DNA from: an uncultured Collinsella sp.
GTDB lineage: Bacteria; Actinomycetota; Coriobacteriia; Coriobacteriales; Coriobacteriaceae
Reading direction: 5' to 3'
Length of the DNA: 23,013 nucleotides
Assembly (NCBI GenBank): GCA_902465015.1
Contig: CABQLK010000032.1
Coordinates: forward strand, 1 to 23,013
This document shows positions 15,827 to 23,013 of this stretch, piece after piece. Each line of letters begins with the position of its first letter. Within the stretch, counting starts at the first letter, position 1. The position numbers and the translations under genes were made by a program. The notes under the pieces are model-generated. The model was not told the DNA's origin, did not search any database, and saw only the letters and a program-made list of their open reading frames with translations.

Positions 15827-16627
15827 ATGGCAGCACGTGCGGACAACGTTTCGCGTGTCGACCATGATGGAGTTACGTTGGTGGAGGGCGCGACATCCGA
15901 TGTTCGCTTTGCCTTCACCGAGCGCGCCGGTGGCGTTTCCGAAGATGCGTACTCCTCACTCAACTTGGGCTCGCATGTTGGCGATGACCCCTTTGCTGTT
16001 CAAGAAAATCGTCGTCGTGCGCTCGAAGCTATGGGTGCCGCCGAGTGCGAGCACAACCTGCTCGTTCCCAATCAGGTCCATGGTGATCATATCGTTGCGG
16101 TGATCTCGAACGGCGCCGATGACCTTGAGGACGTTCGCGAGCAGATTGCCGAGGGCTGTGATGCCATCGTCTGCACGGCGCATAACGTGCCCGTGCTGCT
16201 CTGCTTTGCCGACTGCGTTCCCGTGGTGCTGGTGGCCCCTGGCGGATTTGCCGTGGTGCACTCCGGTTGGAAGGGCACGATTGCACGTATTTCTGCCAAG
16301 GCGTGCCAGGCGCTTTGCGATGCTGCCGGCTGCGATGCGAGCAACGTTTCCGCCTATATCGGCCCCCATATCTTGGGTGACGAATATGAGGTATCCCAGG
16401 AACTCATGGATCGCTTTGCCGCCGAGTTCTCTTGCATCGATGCGAGTGCCTCTCGCATGCTCGATCTTTCCGCTGCCATTCGCGAGGCGCTGGTAGATGT
16501 CGGTGTCGACGCGGATAATATCGTGGATACCCAGCTTTCGACTGTGCGTCAGAACGACCGCTTTTATTCCTACCGTAACGAGGACGGCACCTGTGGGCGC
16601 CATGCTGCGATCGGCGTGATGCTATGA
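15827..16627 (+). CDS. pgeF: Peptidoglycan editing factor PgeF (YfiH family, DUF152)
   Basis: PgeF-type proteins are zinc-site hydrolases; E. coli PgeF removes L-Ser wrongly joined to UDP-MurNAc in place of L-Ala, correcting MurC errors. Older annotations call the family laccase-like or purine nucleoside phosphorylase. The His-Cys-His site is intact: H85 in NQVHGD, C130 in FADCVPV and H145 in VVHSGWKGT, with IGPHI and a C-terminal RNEDGTCGRHAA. ATG 15827 (266 residues) follows TAGGAGG (15813-15819) by 7 bp, preferred over GTG 15806. The last codons overlap pstS by 4 bp (ATGA), so pgeF appears to be the first gene of the phosphate operon, although in other actinobacteria it directly precedes yggS. 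Confidence 0.93.
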   Translation: MAARADNVSRVDHDGVTLVEGATSDVRFAFTERAGGVSEDAYSSLNLGSHVGDDPFAVQENRRRALEAMGAAECEHNLLVPNQVHGDHIVAVISNGADDLEDVREQIAEGCDAIVCTAHNVPVLLCFADCVPVVLVAPGGFAVVHSGWKGTIARISAKACQALCDAAGCDASNVSAYIGPHILGDEYEVSQELMDRFAAEFSCIDASASRMLDLSAAIREALVDVGVDADNIVDTQLSTVRQNDRFYSYRNEDGTCGRHAAIGVML

Positions 16628-17460
16628 GAAAGATCGTATCGGTCCTGAGCGCCGCTGTGCTTACGCTTACGCTGTGCGCCTGTTCTTCGGGATCTTCTAC
16701 CTCTTCCATTACCGTCGCCGGCTCCACGACCTGCCTTCCTATCGCCGAGATTGCGGCCGAGGGCTTTAAGGAGGAGACCGGCATCGACGTGCTCGTTTCC
16801 GGTTTGGGTTCTTCCGCTGGCATCGAGGCCGTCAGCGCCGGCACAGCCGATATCGCCAGCTCCTCCCGTGGACTCAATGCCGACGAACAGGATCTGGGCC
16901 TGACTCCCATCGTCATTGCCCACGACGGTATCGCGGTCATCGTGAACGACGATAACCCGGTCGATAACCTCTCGACCGAGCAGCTCCGCGATATTTACGC
17001 CGGCAAGATCACCAACTGGAAAGAAGTCGGTGGCGAGGACCTGAGGATCCAGGTCATCAATCGAGATGAGGCGTCCGGCACGCGTGAGGCCTTCCGCACC
17101 ATCGTGATGGACGGCACCCCGTTCGATCGCCGCTCGGCCGTTCTTTCGGGCACGGGCCAGGTGCGCGACGTGGTATCTCGTTCGCGCGGTGCCATTGGCT
17201 ACATTTCGCTGGGCTTCGTCGATAGCCTCAACGCCAAGACCTCGGTCAAGGCCGTCTCGGTCAATCATGTTGAGGCGTCCGAGAAGACGGTCGCGAGCGG
17301 CGGCTATCCCATCTCACGCGACCTTTACTTCTTTGTGAAGGGTGCGCCTTCGCAGCAGGCGCAGGATTACATCGACTATGTGACGTCCGAAAAGATGGAC
17401 AAGCAGATTCGCGAGGCGGGCTTTATTCCCGTCACCAACGACGAGAAGGGGAGTGAGTAG
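16624..17460 (+). CDS. pstS: Phosphate ABC transporter substrate-binding lipoprotein PstS
   Basis: PstS captures inorganic phosphate outside the membrane and passes it to PstCA. The N-terminus is a lipoprotein signal: charged MRK, a hydrophobic core, then the lipobox L17-C-A-C20, making C20 the probable lipidated residue, followed by a Ser-rich linker. Phosphate-binding motifs are visible: VAGSTT near residue 33-38 and NRDEASGTREAF at about 146-157. At 278 residues it belongs to the shorter PstS type. The ATG at 16624 overlaps the pgeF stop as ATGA and has only a weak ribosome binding site, so translation is probably coupled to pgeF. pstC starts 1 bp after its stop. Confidence 0.95.
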   Translation: MRKIVSVLSAAVLTLTLCACSSGSSTSSITVAGSTTCLPIAEIAAEGFKEETGIDVLVSGLGSSAGIEAVSAGTADIASSSRGLNADEQDLGLTPIVIAHDGIAVIVNDDNPVDNLSTEQLRDIYAGKITNWKEVGGEDLRIQVINRDEASGTREAFRTIVMDGTPFDRRSAVLSGTGQVRDVVSRSRGAIGYISLGFVDSLNAKTSVKAVSVNHVEASEKTVASGGYPISRDLYFFVKGAPSQQAQDYIDYVTSEKMDKQIREAGFIPVTNDEKGSE

Positions 17461-17461
17461 C

Positions 17462-18388
17462 ATGGAAGCACAGGAAAACTCCCAGACTGAGCAGAATGTT
17501 CAGACGCCCAAGAAGCGCGAGCTGGCGCTCGTATCGCACAGTACCTATATCAAGGAGAAGGCACTGCAGTGGATCTTCTTTGCCTGCGCGTTCTTGGCGG
17601 TCGTTACCGTCATCCTGATTTTTGTCTTTACCACGTACTCGGCGCTGCCCGTCTTTACTGACATCGGTCTGGCGGACTTCTTTAGCTTTACGTGGGCGCC
17701 TTCCGAGGGCCACTACGGCATCTTGTCGCTGCTTGCCGGCTCGGGTCTGGTGACCGTCGGTGCGCTCGCCATGGGCGTGCCGCTGGGCGTGGGTACGGCC
17801 GTTTACCTGGTCGAGATTGCCAGCAAGCGCGTGCGCAAGCTCATCAGCCCCGCCGTTGACCTGCTGGCGGGCATACCCTCCATCATCTACGGCTTCTTTG
17901 GCATGATCATCATCCGCCCGTTTATCGCACAACTGACCGGCGGCCTTGGTTTTGGTGCGCTGACGGCGTGGTTTGTGCTCGCCATCATGATCGTCCCTAC
18001 CATCACCACGCTCACCATCGATGCTCTCAATTCCATTCCCATGGGCATTCGCGAGGCATCGTATGCCATGGGCGCCACCAAGTGGCAGACCATCTATAAG
18101 GTCGTGCTACCTGCCGCGAAGCTGGGTATCGTTGATGCCATCGTGCTGGGTATGGGCCGTGCCATCGGCGAGACCATGGCCGTGCTCATGGTCGTAGGTA
18201 ACGCCCCGGTTATTCCCGACAGCATTGCGAGCCCCATCTCGACGCTCACGAGCCAGATTGCGCTCGACATGAGCTATTCCTCGGGTCTGCACCGCTCGGC
18301 GCTGTTCGGCATGGGTGTGGTCCTGTTTATCATCTCCGCCATGCTGGTGGGCATCGTCCGTCTGATTTCCAAGAAGAAGAGGGGGTAG
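17462..18388 (+). CDS. pstC: Phosphate ABC transporter permease PstC
   Basis: PstC is one of the two membrane subunits of the phosphate importer. The 308-residue protein has a polar N-terminal tail of about 30 residues, six predicted membrane helices, and the ABC-permease EAA loop REASYAMGATKWQTIYKVVLP that docks on PstB, with MGRAIGETMAV after it. I chose ATG 17462 because GGGGAG (17448-17453) is 8 bp upstream; a GTG at 17453, inside that site, is unlikely. It starts 1 bp after pstS, and pstA starts 3 bp after its stop. The C-terminus ends with the basic cluster KKKRG. Confidence 0.96.
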   Translation: MEAQENSQTEQNVQTPKKRELALVSHSTYIKEKALQWIFFACAFLAVVTVILIFVFTTYSALPVFTDIGLADFFSFTWAPSEGHYGILSLLAGSGLVTVGALAMGVPLGVGTAVYLVEIASKRVRKLISPAVDLLAGIPSIIYGFFGMIIIRPFIAQLTGGLGFGALTAWFVLAIMIVPTITTLTIDALNSIPMGIREASYAMGATKWQTIYKVVLPAAKLGIVDAIVLGMGRAIGETMAVLMVVGNAPVIPDSIASPISTLTSQIALDMSYSSGLHRSALFGMGVVLFIISAMLVGIVRLISKKKRG

Positions 18389-18391
18389 GCT

Positions 18392-19297
18392 ATGTCCGAT
18401 TCCGTTGACACGACGGTCGATACGACCTCGTCGCGCGAGCGCATCAAGCGTGCCCTTTCCCACGGCAAGAAGGGCCGTATCAACAAGGACCTGTCAAACA
18501 AGATCATGCTTGGCGTGTTCCGTGCCGCTGCCTACATCACCACGCTGGTGCTGGTCGCTATCATCGCCTACGTGGTCATCAACGGCCTGCCACACATCTC
18601 GCTCGACTTTATCTTCGGTTGGCCCCAGGGCGTCAACGCCGAGGGCGGAATTTGGCCCACGATCGTCTCGACCGTCTATGTGACGGCGCTCGCCATGCTT
18701 ATCTGCACGCCGATCGCTGTGCTGGCAGCCGTCTATCTGGCCGAGTACGCCAAGCAGGGCAAGGTCGTCGAGCTCATTCGCTACGCTGCCGACGCTTTGG
18801 CCTCGGTGCCCTCCATCGTTATGGGTCTGTTTGGCTACGCCTTGTTTGTCGAGGCCATGGGCCTGGGCCTTTCGATGGTCTCGGCCGCTCTGGCACTCGC
18901 GCTCTTGATGCTTCCCATCGTCATGCGCACCACCGAAGAGGCCATTCGCGCCGTTCCGCGCTATATCCGTTGGGGCGCGTACGGCCTGGGCGCTACCAAG
19001 TGGCAGGTTGTCTCCAAGATCGTGCTTCCTTCTGCCTTTGGTCGCATCGCCACCGGTATCGTCCTTGCCATCGGCCGTGCCATCGGCGAGACCGCGGTGG
19101 TGCTCTACACCATGGGCCAGGCCATCAATCTACCTATTTCGCCGCTCGATTCCGGCCGCCCCATGACGGTTCACCTGTACCTGCTTGCCAACGACGGCAT
19201 CAACATGAACGCAGCCTACGGCACCGCGCTCTTGCTGATGGTGATCATTCTGGCCTTCAACCTGTTTGCGCGCTTCCTGTCGCGCAGGCGTCGCTAG
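18392..19297 (+). CDS. pstA: Phosphate ABC transporter permease PstA
   Basis: PstA is the second membrane subunit of the phosphate importer and pairs with PstC. The 301-residue protein has a basic cytoplasmic N-terminus of about 45 residues, six predicted membrane helices, ASVPSIVMGLFGYALFV in the core, and the EAA loop with AYGLGATKWQVVSKIVLP followed by AIGRAIGETAVV. The final residues are basic (SRRRR). ATG 18392 is 3 bp after pstC with a G-rich ribosome binding site in the end of pstC. pstB follows after 12 bp. Confidence 0.96.
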   Translation: MSDSVDTTVDTTSSRERIKRALSHGKKGRINKDLSNKIMLGVFRAAAYITTLVLVAIIAYVVINGLPHISLDFIFGWPQGVNAEGGIWPTIVSTVYVTALAMLICTPIAVLAAVYLAEYAKQGKVVELIRYAADALASVPSIVMGLFGYALFVEAMGLGLSMVSAALALALLMLPIVMRTTEEAIRAVPRYIRWGAYGLGATKWQVVSKIVLPSAFGRIATGIVLAIGRAIGETAVVLYTMGQAINLPISPLDSGRPMTVHLYLLANDGINMNAAYGTALLLMVIILAFNLFARFLSRRRR

Positions 19298-19309
19298 TAA
19301 AGGAGTCCC

Positions 19310-20113
<804 letters not shown>

Positions 20114-20164
20114 TCGGTGCGACTAGTCCCAAGCCGATCGGATCTGGTCCGGTGCGTATTCACT

Positions 20165-20185
20165 GTGCGGGCGGCATGACCGCAC
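20165..20185 (+). other. Hairpin between pstB and phoU
   Basis: GTGCGG (20165-20170) pairs with CCGCAC (20180-20185) around a 9-base loop, in the 92-bp gap before phoU and about 10 bp before its ribosome binding site. No T tract follows, so it is not an obvious terminator. It could alter phoU translation or mRNA processing; this is inference. Confidence 0.3.
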
Positions 20186-20205
20186 CCAACTGATTGGAGT
20201 GAACC

Positions 20206-21063
20206 ATGCGTAAACTGTTTTCCCGTCAGCTCATCGAGGCCCGCCACGAGATGCTGAGCATCTACGAGGCCGTCGATCTGGCCCTCCACGATGCCGTTAA
20301 GGCCTATGTGACCGACGACCGCAAGCTCGCCACCAAGACCAAGAAGCGCACGCTTTCGATTGACGCGCGCTGCGCTAACTTGGAGGCCGTGTGCTACAAC
20401 CTGATCGCCACGCAGTCACCGGTCGCCTCCGACTTCCGCCTGCTTCAGACGATCATCTACGTCGACTTTAACCTGCAGCGCATGACCGATAAGGTCCGTC
20501 AGATCTGCCGCGCCACGCGTCATATGATCAAGGCTGACATCTCGCTGCCCAAGGAGCTTGTCGGCACGGTCGAGGCCGAGGCTGAGGCCGTCTACCAGGT
20601 GCTGGGCTCCTCGCTTTCTGCGCTCGTCACCAATGACATGTCCATCATCTGCAACTTGGCCGTCGAGGACGAGCCAGTGCACGCCGCCTACGAGAAGTTC
20701 TTCCGCACCTTTAACCGTATGGATACGGGCGACTTTATGGACGACGACAGCAACTATGACGACCTGCGCCGCGCCATCATGGTTTCGCGCTACCTCGATC
20801 GCATCGCCTCGATTTCCATCGATGCCGCCTGCCGTCTGACCTTCCTGTTGACTGGTCAGCGCATGAATGCCGGCGATATCGCCCGCACTGATGAGGATGA
20901 GCTCGAGAGCATGCGCGTGCCTTCGGGCGAGGGTGTTATCATGAGGCCCGCCGTCGACGCGCGCTACGTTGCCAAGGTGCCCGTTAGCGAGGTCAGCGAG
21001 GGTCTTCGCTACCTGCTCGATCATCTTGAGGACGAGGACGATGGCGAGGACGACGAGGAGTAA
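20206..21063 (+). CDS. phoU: Phosphate signalling regulator PhoU
   Basis: PhoU is a cytoplasmic metal-binding helical protein that links PstSCAB activity to repression of the Pho regulon and limits phosphate uptake. The protein shows the two helical-bundle repeats of the family: repeat 1 about residues 1-105 (LFSRQLIEARHEM, then LQTIIYVDFNLQRMTDKV) and repeat 2 from about 115 (NRMDTGDF, then YLDRIASISIDAA). At 285 residues it is longer than the usual 215-240, because of a C-terminal extension from about 225 that ends in a strongly acidic run (EDEDDGEDDEE). GGAG (20196-20199) precedes ATG 20206 by 6 bp. It closes the pst operon. Confidence 0.9.
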   Translation: MRKLFSRQLIEARHEMLSIYEAVDLALHDAVKAYVTDDRKLATKTKKRTLSIDARCANLEAVCYNLIATQSPVASDFRLLQTIIYVDFNLQRMTDKVRQICRATRHMIKADISLPKELVGTVEAEAEAVYQVLGSSLSALVTNDMSIICNLAVEDEPVHAAYEKFFRTFNRMDTGDFMDDDSNYDDLRRAIMVSRYLDRIASISIDAACRLTFLLTGQRMNAGDIARTDEDELESMRVPSGEGVIMRPAVDARYVAKVPVSEVSEGLRYLLDHLEDEDDGEDDEE

Positions 21064-21100
21064 GTAACCCCGTTCGTCGAAAGATTGTAAATACCTAAGT

Positions 21101-21139
21101 GAGCGCGGCCTTGCACATGCGGGGCCGCGCTCTTGCGTT
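21101..21139 (+). terminator. Probable terminator after phoU
   Basis: GAGCGCGGCC (21101-21110) pairs perfectly with GGCCGCGCTC (21123-21132) around a 12-base loop. The following bases, TTGCGTT, are only partly T-rich, so termination may be incomplete. It lies 37 bp after the phoU stop and marks the right edge of the phosphate operon. A reading frame open to GTG 21099 would run through it, but that part is not coding. Confidence 0.6.
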
Positions 21140-21182
21140 AGCATGGGACTACTTGTTTGGCTGTCAGCGGAGGCGATTAGCA

Positions 21183-21920
21183 ATGGATAACTATTTGGAC
21201 TTGATGCGCGCTCGCCGCGAGCAGATTCTTGAACGTTTTTATGCGGCGCTCGATCGCGCAGGCCGTCCCCACGACGCCGCGCGCCTCATTGCCGTGTCCA
21301 AGACCGTTGGTGTCGATGAGACCGTTGCCGCCATCCAGGCGGGGTATCGCCATTTTGCCGAGAATCGCCCGCAGGAGCTGGTTCGCAAGCTCACGGGTCT
21401 AGCGGAGCATCCGGAGCTGCCCGAGGTGCGCTTCGATATGATCGGCAACCTGCAGACCAATAAGATCAATGCGGTGCTGGGCTCAGCCGAGCTGATTCAC
21501 TCGGTGGGTTCGCTGCATCTGGCGCAGGCGATCTCGAGCCGTGCTGTCCGCAAGATTGAGGCAGGCGAGCTCGCCGGCCCCCAGCGTGTGCTCATTGAGG
21601 TCAATGTGAGTGGTGAGGAGTCGAAGGGTGGCTTTTCGCCCGATGAGATTCGCGCCGCCGTGGGTGAGCTTGCGGAACTTGAGGGAATTTGCGTACAGGG
21701 GCTTATGACTATGGCGCCCCGGGGGAATAAGGATGTGGCACGCCGCACCTTTGCGGGGCTTCGTGAGCTGAGGGATGAGCTGGAGGCGGCGCATCCCGAT
21801 TTGAACCTGCCTGAGCTTTCCTGCGGCATGAGCGAGGACTTTGAGCCTGCCCTTGAGGAGGGCTCTACACTCGTTCGCCTGGGCAGGGTAGTATTTAGCC
21901 CGGAGTTTGCAGTAAAATAA
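21183..21920 (+). CDS. yggS: Pyridoxal phosphate homeostasis protein (YggS/PLPBP family)
   Basis: This cytoplasmic single-domain protein binds pyridoxal 5'-phosphate and influences vitamin B6 and amino acid balance; no catalytic reaction is established for the family. The PLP-binding lysine is K40 in IAVSKTVG. Other family stretches are FDMIGNLQTNKIN, HSVGS, IEVNVSGEESKGGF, GLMTMAP and GMSEDFEPALEEGSTLVRLG, covering the alanine-racemase-like barrel. ATG 21183 (245 residues) follows GCGGAGG (21167-21173) by 9 bp. A GTG at 21099 in the same frame is rejected because it would translate the terminator hairpin. In Gram-positive bacteria this gene often precedes sepF, as it does here. Confidence 0.94.
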   Translation: MDNYLDLMRARREQILERFYAALDRAGRPHDAARLIAVSKTVGVDETVAAIQAGYRHFAENRPQELVRKLTGLAEHPELPEVRFDMIGNLQTNKINAVLGSAELIHSVGSLHLAQAISSRAVRKIEAGELAGPQRVLIEVNVSGEESKGGFSPDEIRAAVGELAELEGICVQGLMTMAPRGNKDVARRTFAGLRELRDELEAAHPDLNLPELSCGMSEDFEPALEEGSTLVRLGRVVFSPEFAVK

Positions 21921-21928
21921 GGCTCTGA

Positions 21929-21938
21929 AGTGCGCACT
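21929..21938 (+). repeat. Perfect palindrome AGTGCGCACT before sepF
   Basis: A 10-bp perfect palindrome lies in the 60-bp gap between yggS and sepF, and TGCACT recurs at 21954-21959. It might be a protein site, but it is short and may be chance. Confidence 0.25.
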
Positions 21939-21980
21939 GATTATCGGGGCGCCTGCACTAAACCGCGAGAGGACACAACC

Positions 21981-22703
21981 ATGGGCTTCCTTGACGAGAT
22001 TAAAAATAAGATGCACCTGGGCGGCCAGCAGGGTTACGACCAGGGTTATGGCCAGGACGACGACTACGGCTACGATGACGGCTATGACGATAGTTATCAG
22101 GGCAACGGCTACAGCGGTGCTTCGGGCGAGGGCTTCTACACCCAAGACGAGCCGAGCAACGGCCTGCTTGGTCAGACGCGCCGTGGCGAAGCTGAGTCGG
22201 TTGCCGTGTATACGCGCTCCGGTCAGCTGGTCGGCGATGACTCCCGCCATGCCACGACGTATAACCCGCCTTCGCGCTCGCAGGACAGTGTTGCGAGCGG
22301 TTATCGTCCTGGTGCCTATGACACGCCGTCGAGCTACGCCGAGAACACCCGCGCCCGTGCCGCCGCTGCGCCCGCGCCTGCACCGAGCGATGCCTCGGCC
22401 TATGCGAGCAATATCATCAACGCCACGCCGCAGCTGCCGGCCTATGTCCTGCGCCCCGAGAGCTATGACGACGTGGAGACCGTGGTGCGCCGCGTTCGCA
22501 CCAAGCAGCCTGTCGCACTGATTTTTGTGGGCGTACGCACCGAAGTTGCCAAGCGCGTCTTGGACTTCTCTTACGGCTTTGCCTGCGGTCTGGGTGCCAC
22601 GGTCAAGGAGGTGGGCGACCGCGTGTTCATGGTGCTGCCCGCCGGTTGCGAGGTCAAAGATTCCGATCTCAAGAAGCTTCGTGCCGACGGCTACCTCAAG
22701 TAA
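21981..22703 (+). CDS. sepF: Cell division protein SepF with Tyr/Gly/Asp-rich linker
   Basis: SepF tethers FtsZ to the membrane and bundles filaments; it is essential in actinobacteria, which lack FtsA. The N-terminal MGFLDEIKNKM is the amphipathic membrane-binding helix. Residues 16-53 form a low-complexity segment rich in Gly, Tyr, Asp and Gln, with eight tyrosines, followed by a further disordered, Ala/Pro-rich linker to about 150. The SepF core (about 153-240) begins AYVLRPESYDD and includes FSYGFACGLGATVKEVGDRVFMVLP. ATG 21981 (240 residues) follows GAGAGGA (21967-21973) by 7 bp; an in-frame upstream start at 21930 would bury the membrane helix and is rejected. yggT follows after 21 bp. 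Confidence 0.94.
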   Translation: MGFLDEIKNKMHLGGQQGYDQGYGQDDDYGYDDGYDDSYQGNGYSGASGEGFYTQDEPSNGLLGQTRRGEAESVAVYTRSGQLVGDDSRHATTYNPPSRSQDSVASGYRPGAYDTPSSYAENTRARAAAAPAPAPSDASAYASNIINATPQLPAYVLRPESYDDVETVVRRVRTKQPVALIFVGVRTEVAKRVLDFSYGFACGLGATVKEVGDRVFMVLPAGCEVKDSDLKKLRADGYLK

Positions 22704-22724
22704 AGACAAGACGAGGAGATTCCC

Positions 22725-23006
22725 ATCAACATCTACACTATCGTCCAGCTGGTCAACACGCTGTTCAACTTCTATTCCACGCTCATTGTCGTCTACTGCT
22801 TTATGACGTGGATTCCCATGAAGCAGGGTGGTTTGCTTCAGGATATTGCCGCGGTGCTTGATAGCGTGTGCGGTCCGTGGCTCAACCTGTTCCGTCGTTT
22901 CATCCCGCCGATGGGCGGTATCGATTTTTCGCCGGTCGTTGCGATTATTGCGTTGCAGTTGGTGCAGAGGCTGGTTCTGCAGCTTCTTATAGGTATACTC
23001 GTGTAG
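22725..23006 (+). CDS. yggT: YggT family membrane protein with apparent ATC start
   Basis: YggT (YlmG-like) proteins are small membrane proteins with two hydrophobic segments; their role is poorly defined, with links to division and envelope biology. From 22725 the 93-residue product has helix 1 at about 7-29 (containing TLIVVYCFMTW), the conserved LFRRFIPPMGGIDFSP loop, and helix 2 to the C-terminus. The frame has no ATG, GTG or TTG between the sepF stop (22701-22703) and ATG 22803; starting there would delete most of helix 1. GAGGAG (22713-22718) sits 6 bp before ATC 22725, and the residues would read (M)NIYTIVQ, like other family members. Either ATC is the start codon or the assembly has C for G at 22727. 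Confidence 0.85.
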   Translation: MNIYTIVQLVNTLFNFYSTLIVVYCFMTWIPMKQGGLLQDIAAVLDSVCGPWLNLFRRFIPPMGGIDFSPVVAIIALQLVQRLVLQLLIGILV

Positions 23007-23013
23007 AACTGAC

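Noticed and set aside
21099..21182. N-terminal extension of yggS from GTG 21099
   Set aside because: It would translate the hairpin after phoU; ATG 21183 has a good ribosome binding site and the usual family N-terminus.
21483..22709. Minus-strand open frame (408 codons) opposite yggS and sepF
   Set aside because: No family motifs; it is antisense to two recognised genes and the gap between them.

Overview
The window is a GC-rich, bacterial, almost entirely plus-strand stretch that reads as the division and cell-wall (dcw) cluster of an actinobacterium, most likely a Coriobacteriia member such as Collinsella. The lineage call is inference from three things: gene content (no ftsA, and sepF present as the likely FtsZ membrane tether), the gene order mraZ-rsmH-ftsL-ftsI-murF-mraY-murD-ftsW-murG-murC-murB-ftsQ-ftsZ, and protein style. 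All recognised genes point the same way and no mobile element, CRISPR array, tRNA or rRNA is visible. No gene-free stretch exceeds about 210 bases.

Region 1 (1-15671) is the dcw cluster. It opens with a compact regulatory block: a four-run G tract, a clear promoter (TTGAAA-17-TATTAT), and two copies of a GGGGTGGTTCCCC palindrome, one filling the promoter spacer and one just after the expected transcription start. Then come the regulator mraZ, the 16S rRNA methyltransferase rsmH, an FtsL-like protein, the septal transpeptidase FtsI, the lipid II pathway enzymes (murF, mraY, murD, murG, murC, murB), the septal glycosyltransferase ftsW, ftsQ and finally ftsZ, closed by a good intrinsic terminator. 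murE, ddl and ftsA are absent from the cluster.

Region 2 (15672-21139) starts with pgeF, which repairs mis-made peptidoglycan precursors. Its stop codon overlaps the start of pstS, and pstS-pstC-pstA-pstB-phoU follow: the high-affinity phosphate ABC importer and its negative regulator. A pair of 11-bp-spaced CTTTACG repeats upstream of pgeF resembles a Pho box. A strong GC hairpin follows phoU.

Region 3 (21140-23013) is yggS, sepF and yggT. In many actinobacteria the order ftsZ-pgeF-yggS-sepF-yggT is continuous; here the pst-phoU block sits inside it. yggT shows no usual start codon: a well-placed ribosome binding site points to ATC at 22725.

Together these genes make lipid II, build and constrict the septum around FtsZ, and import phosphate. 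The most noteworthy signals are the yggT start codon, the insertion of pst into the division cluster with a possible Pho box before pgeF, and the structured dcw promoter. I see no clearly new multi-gene system.
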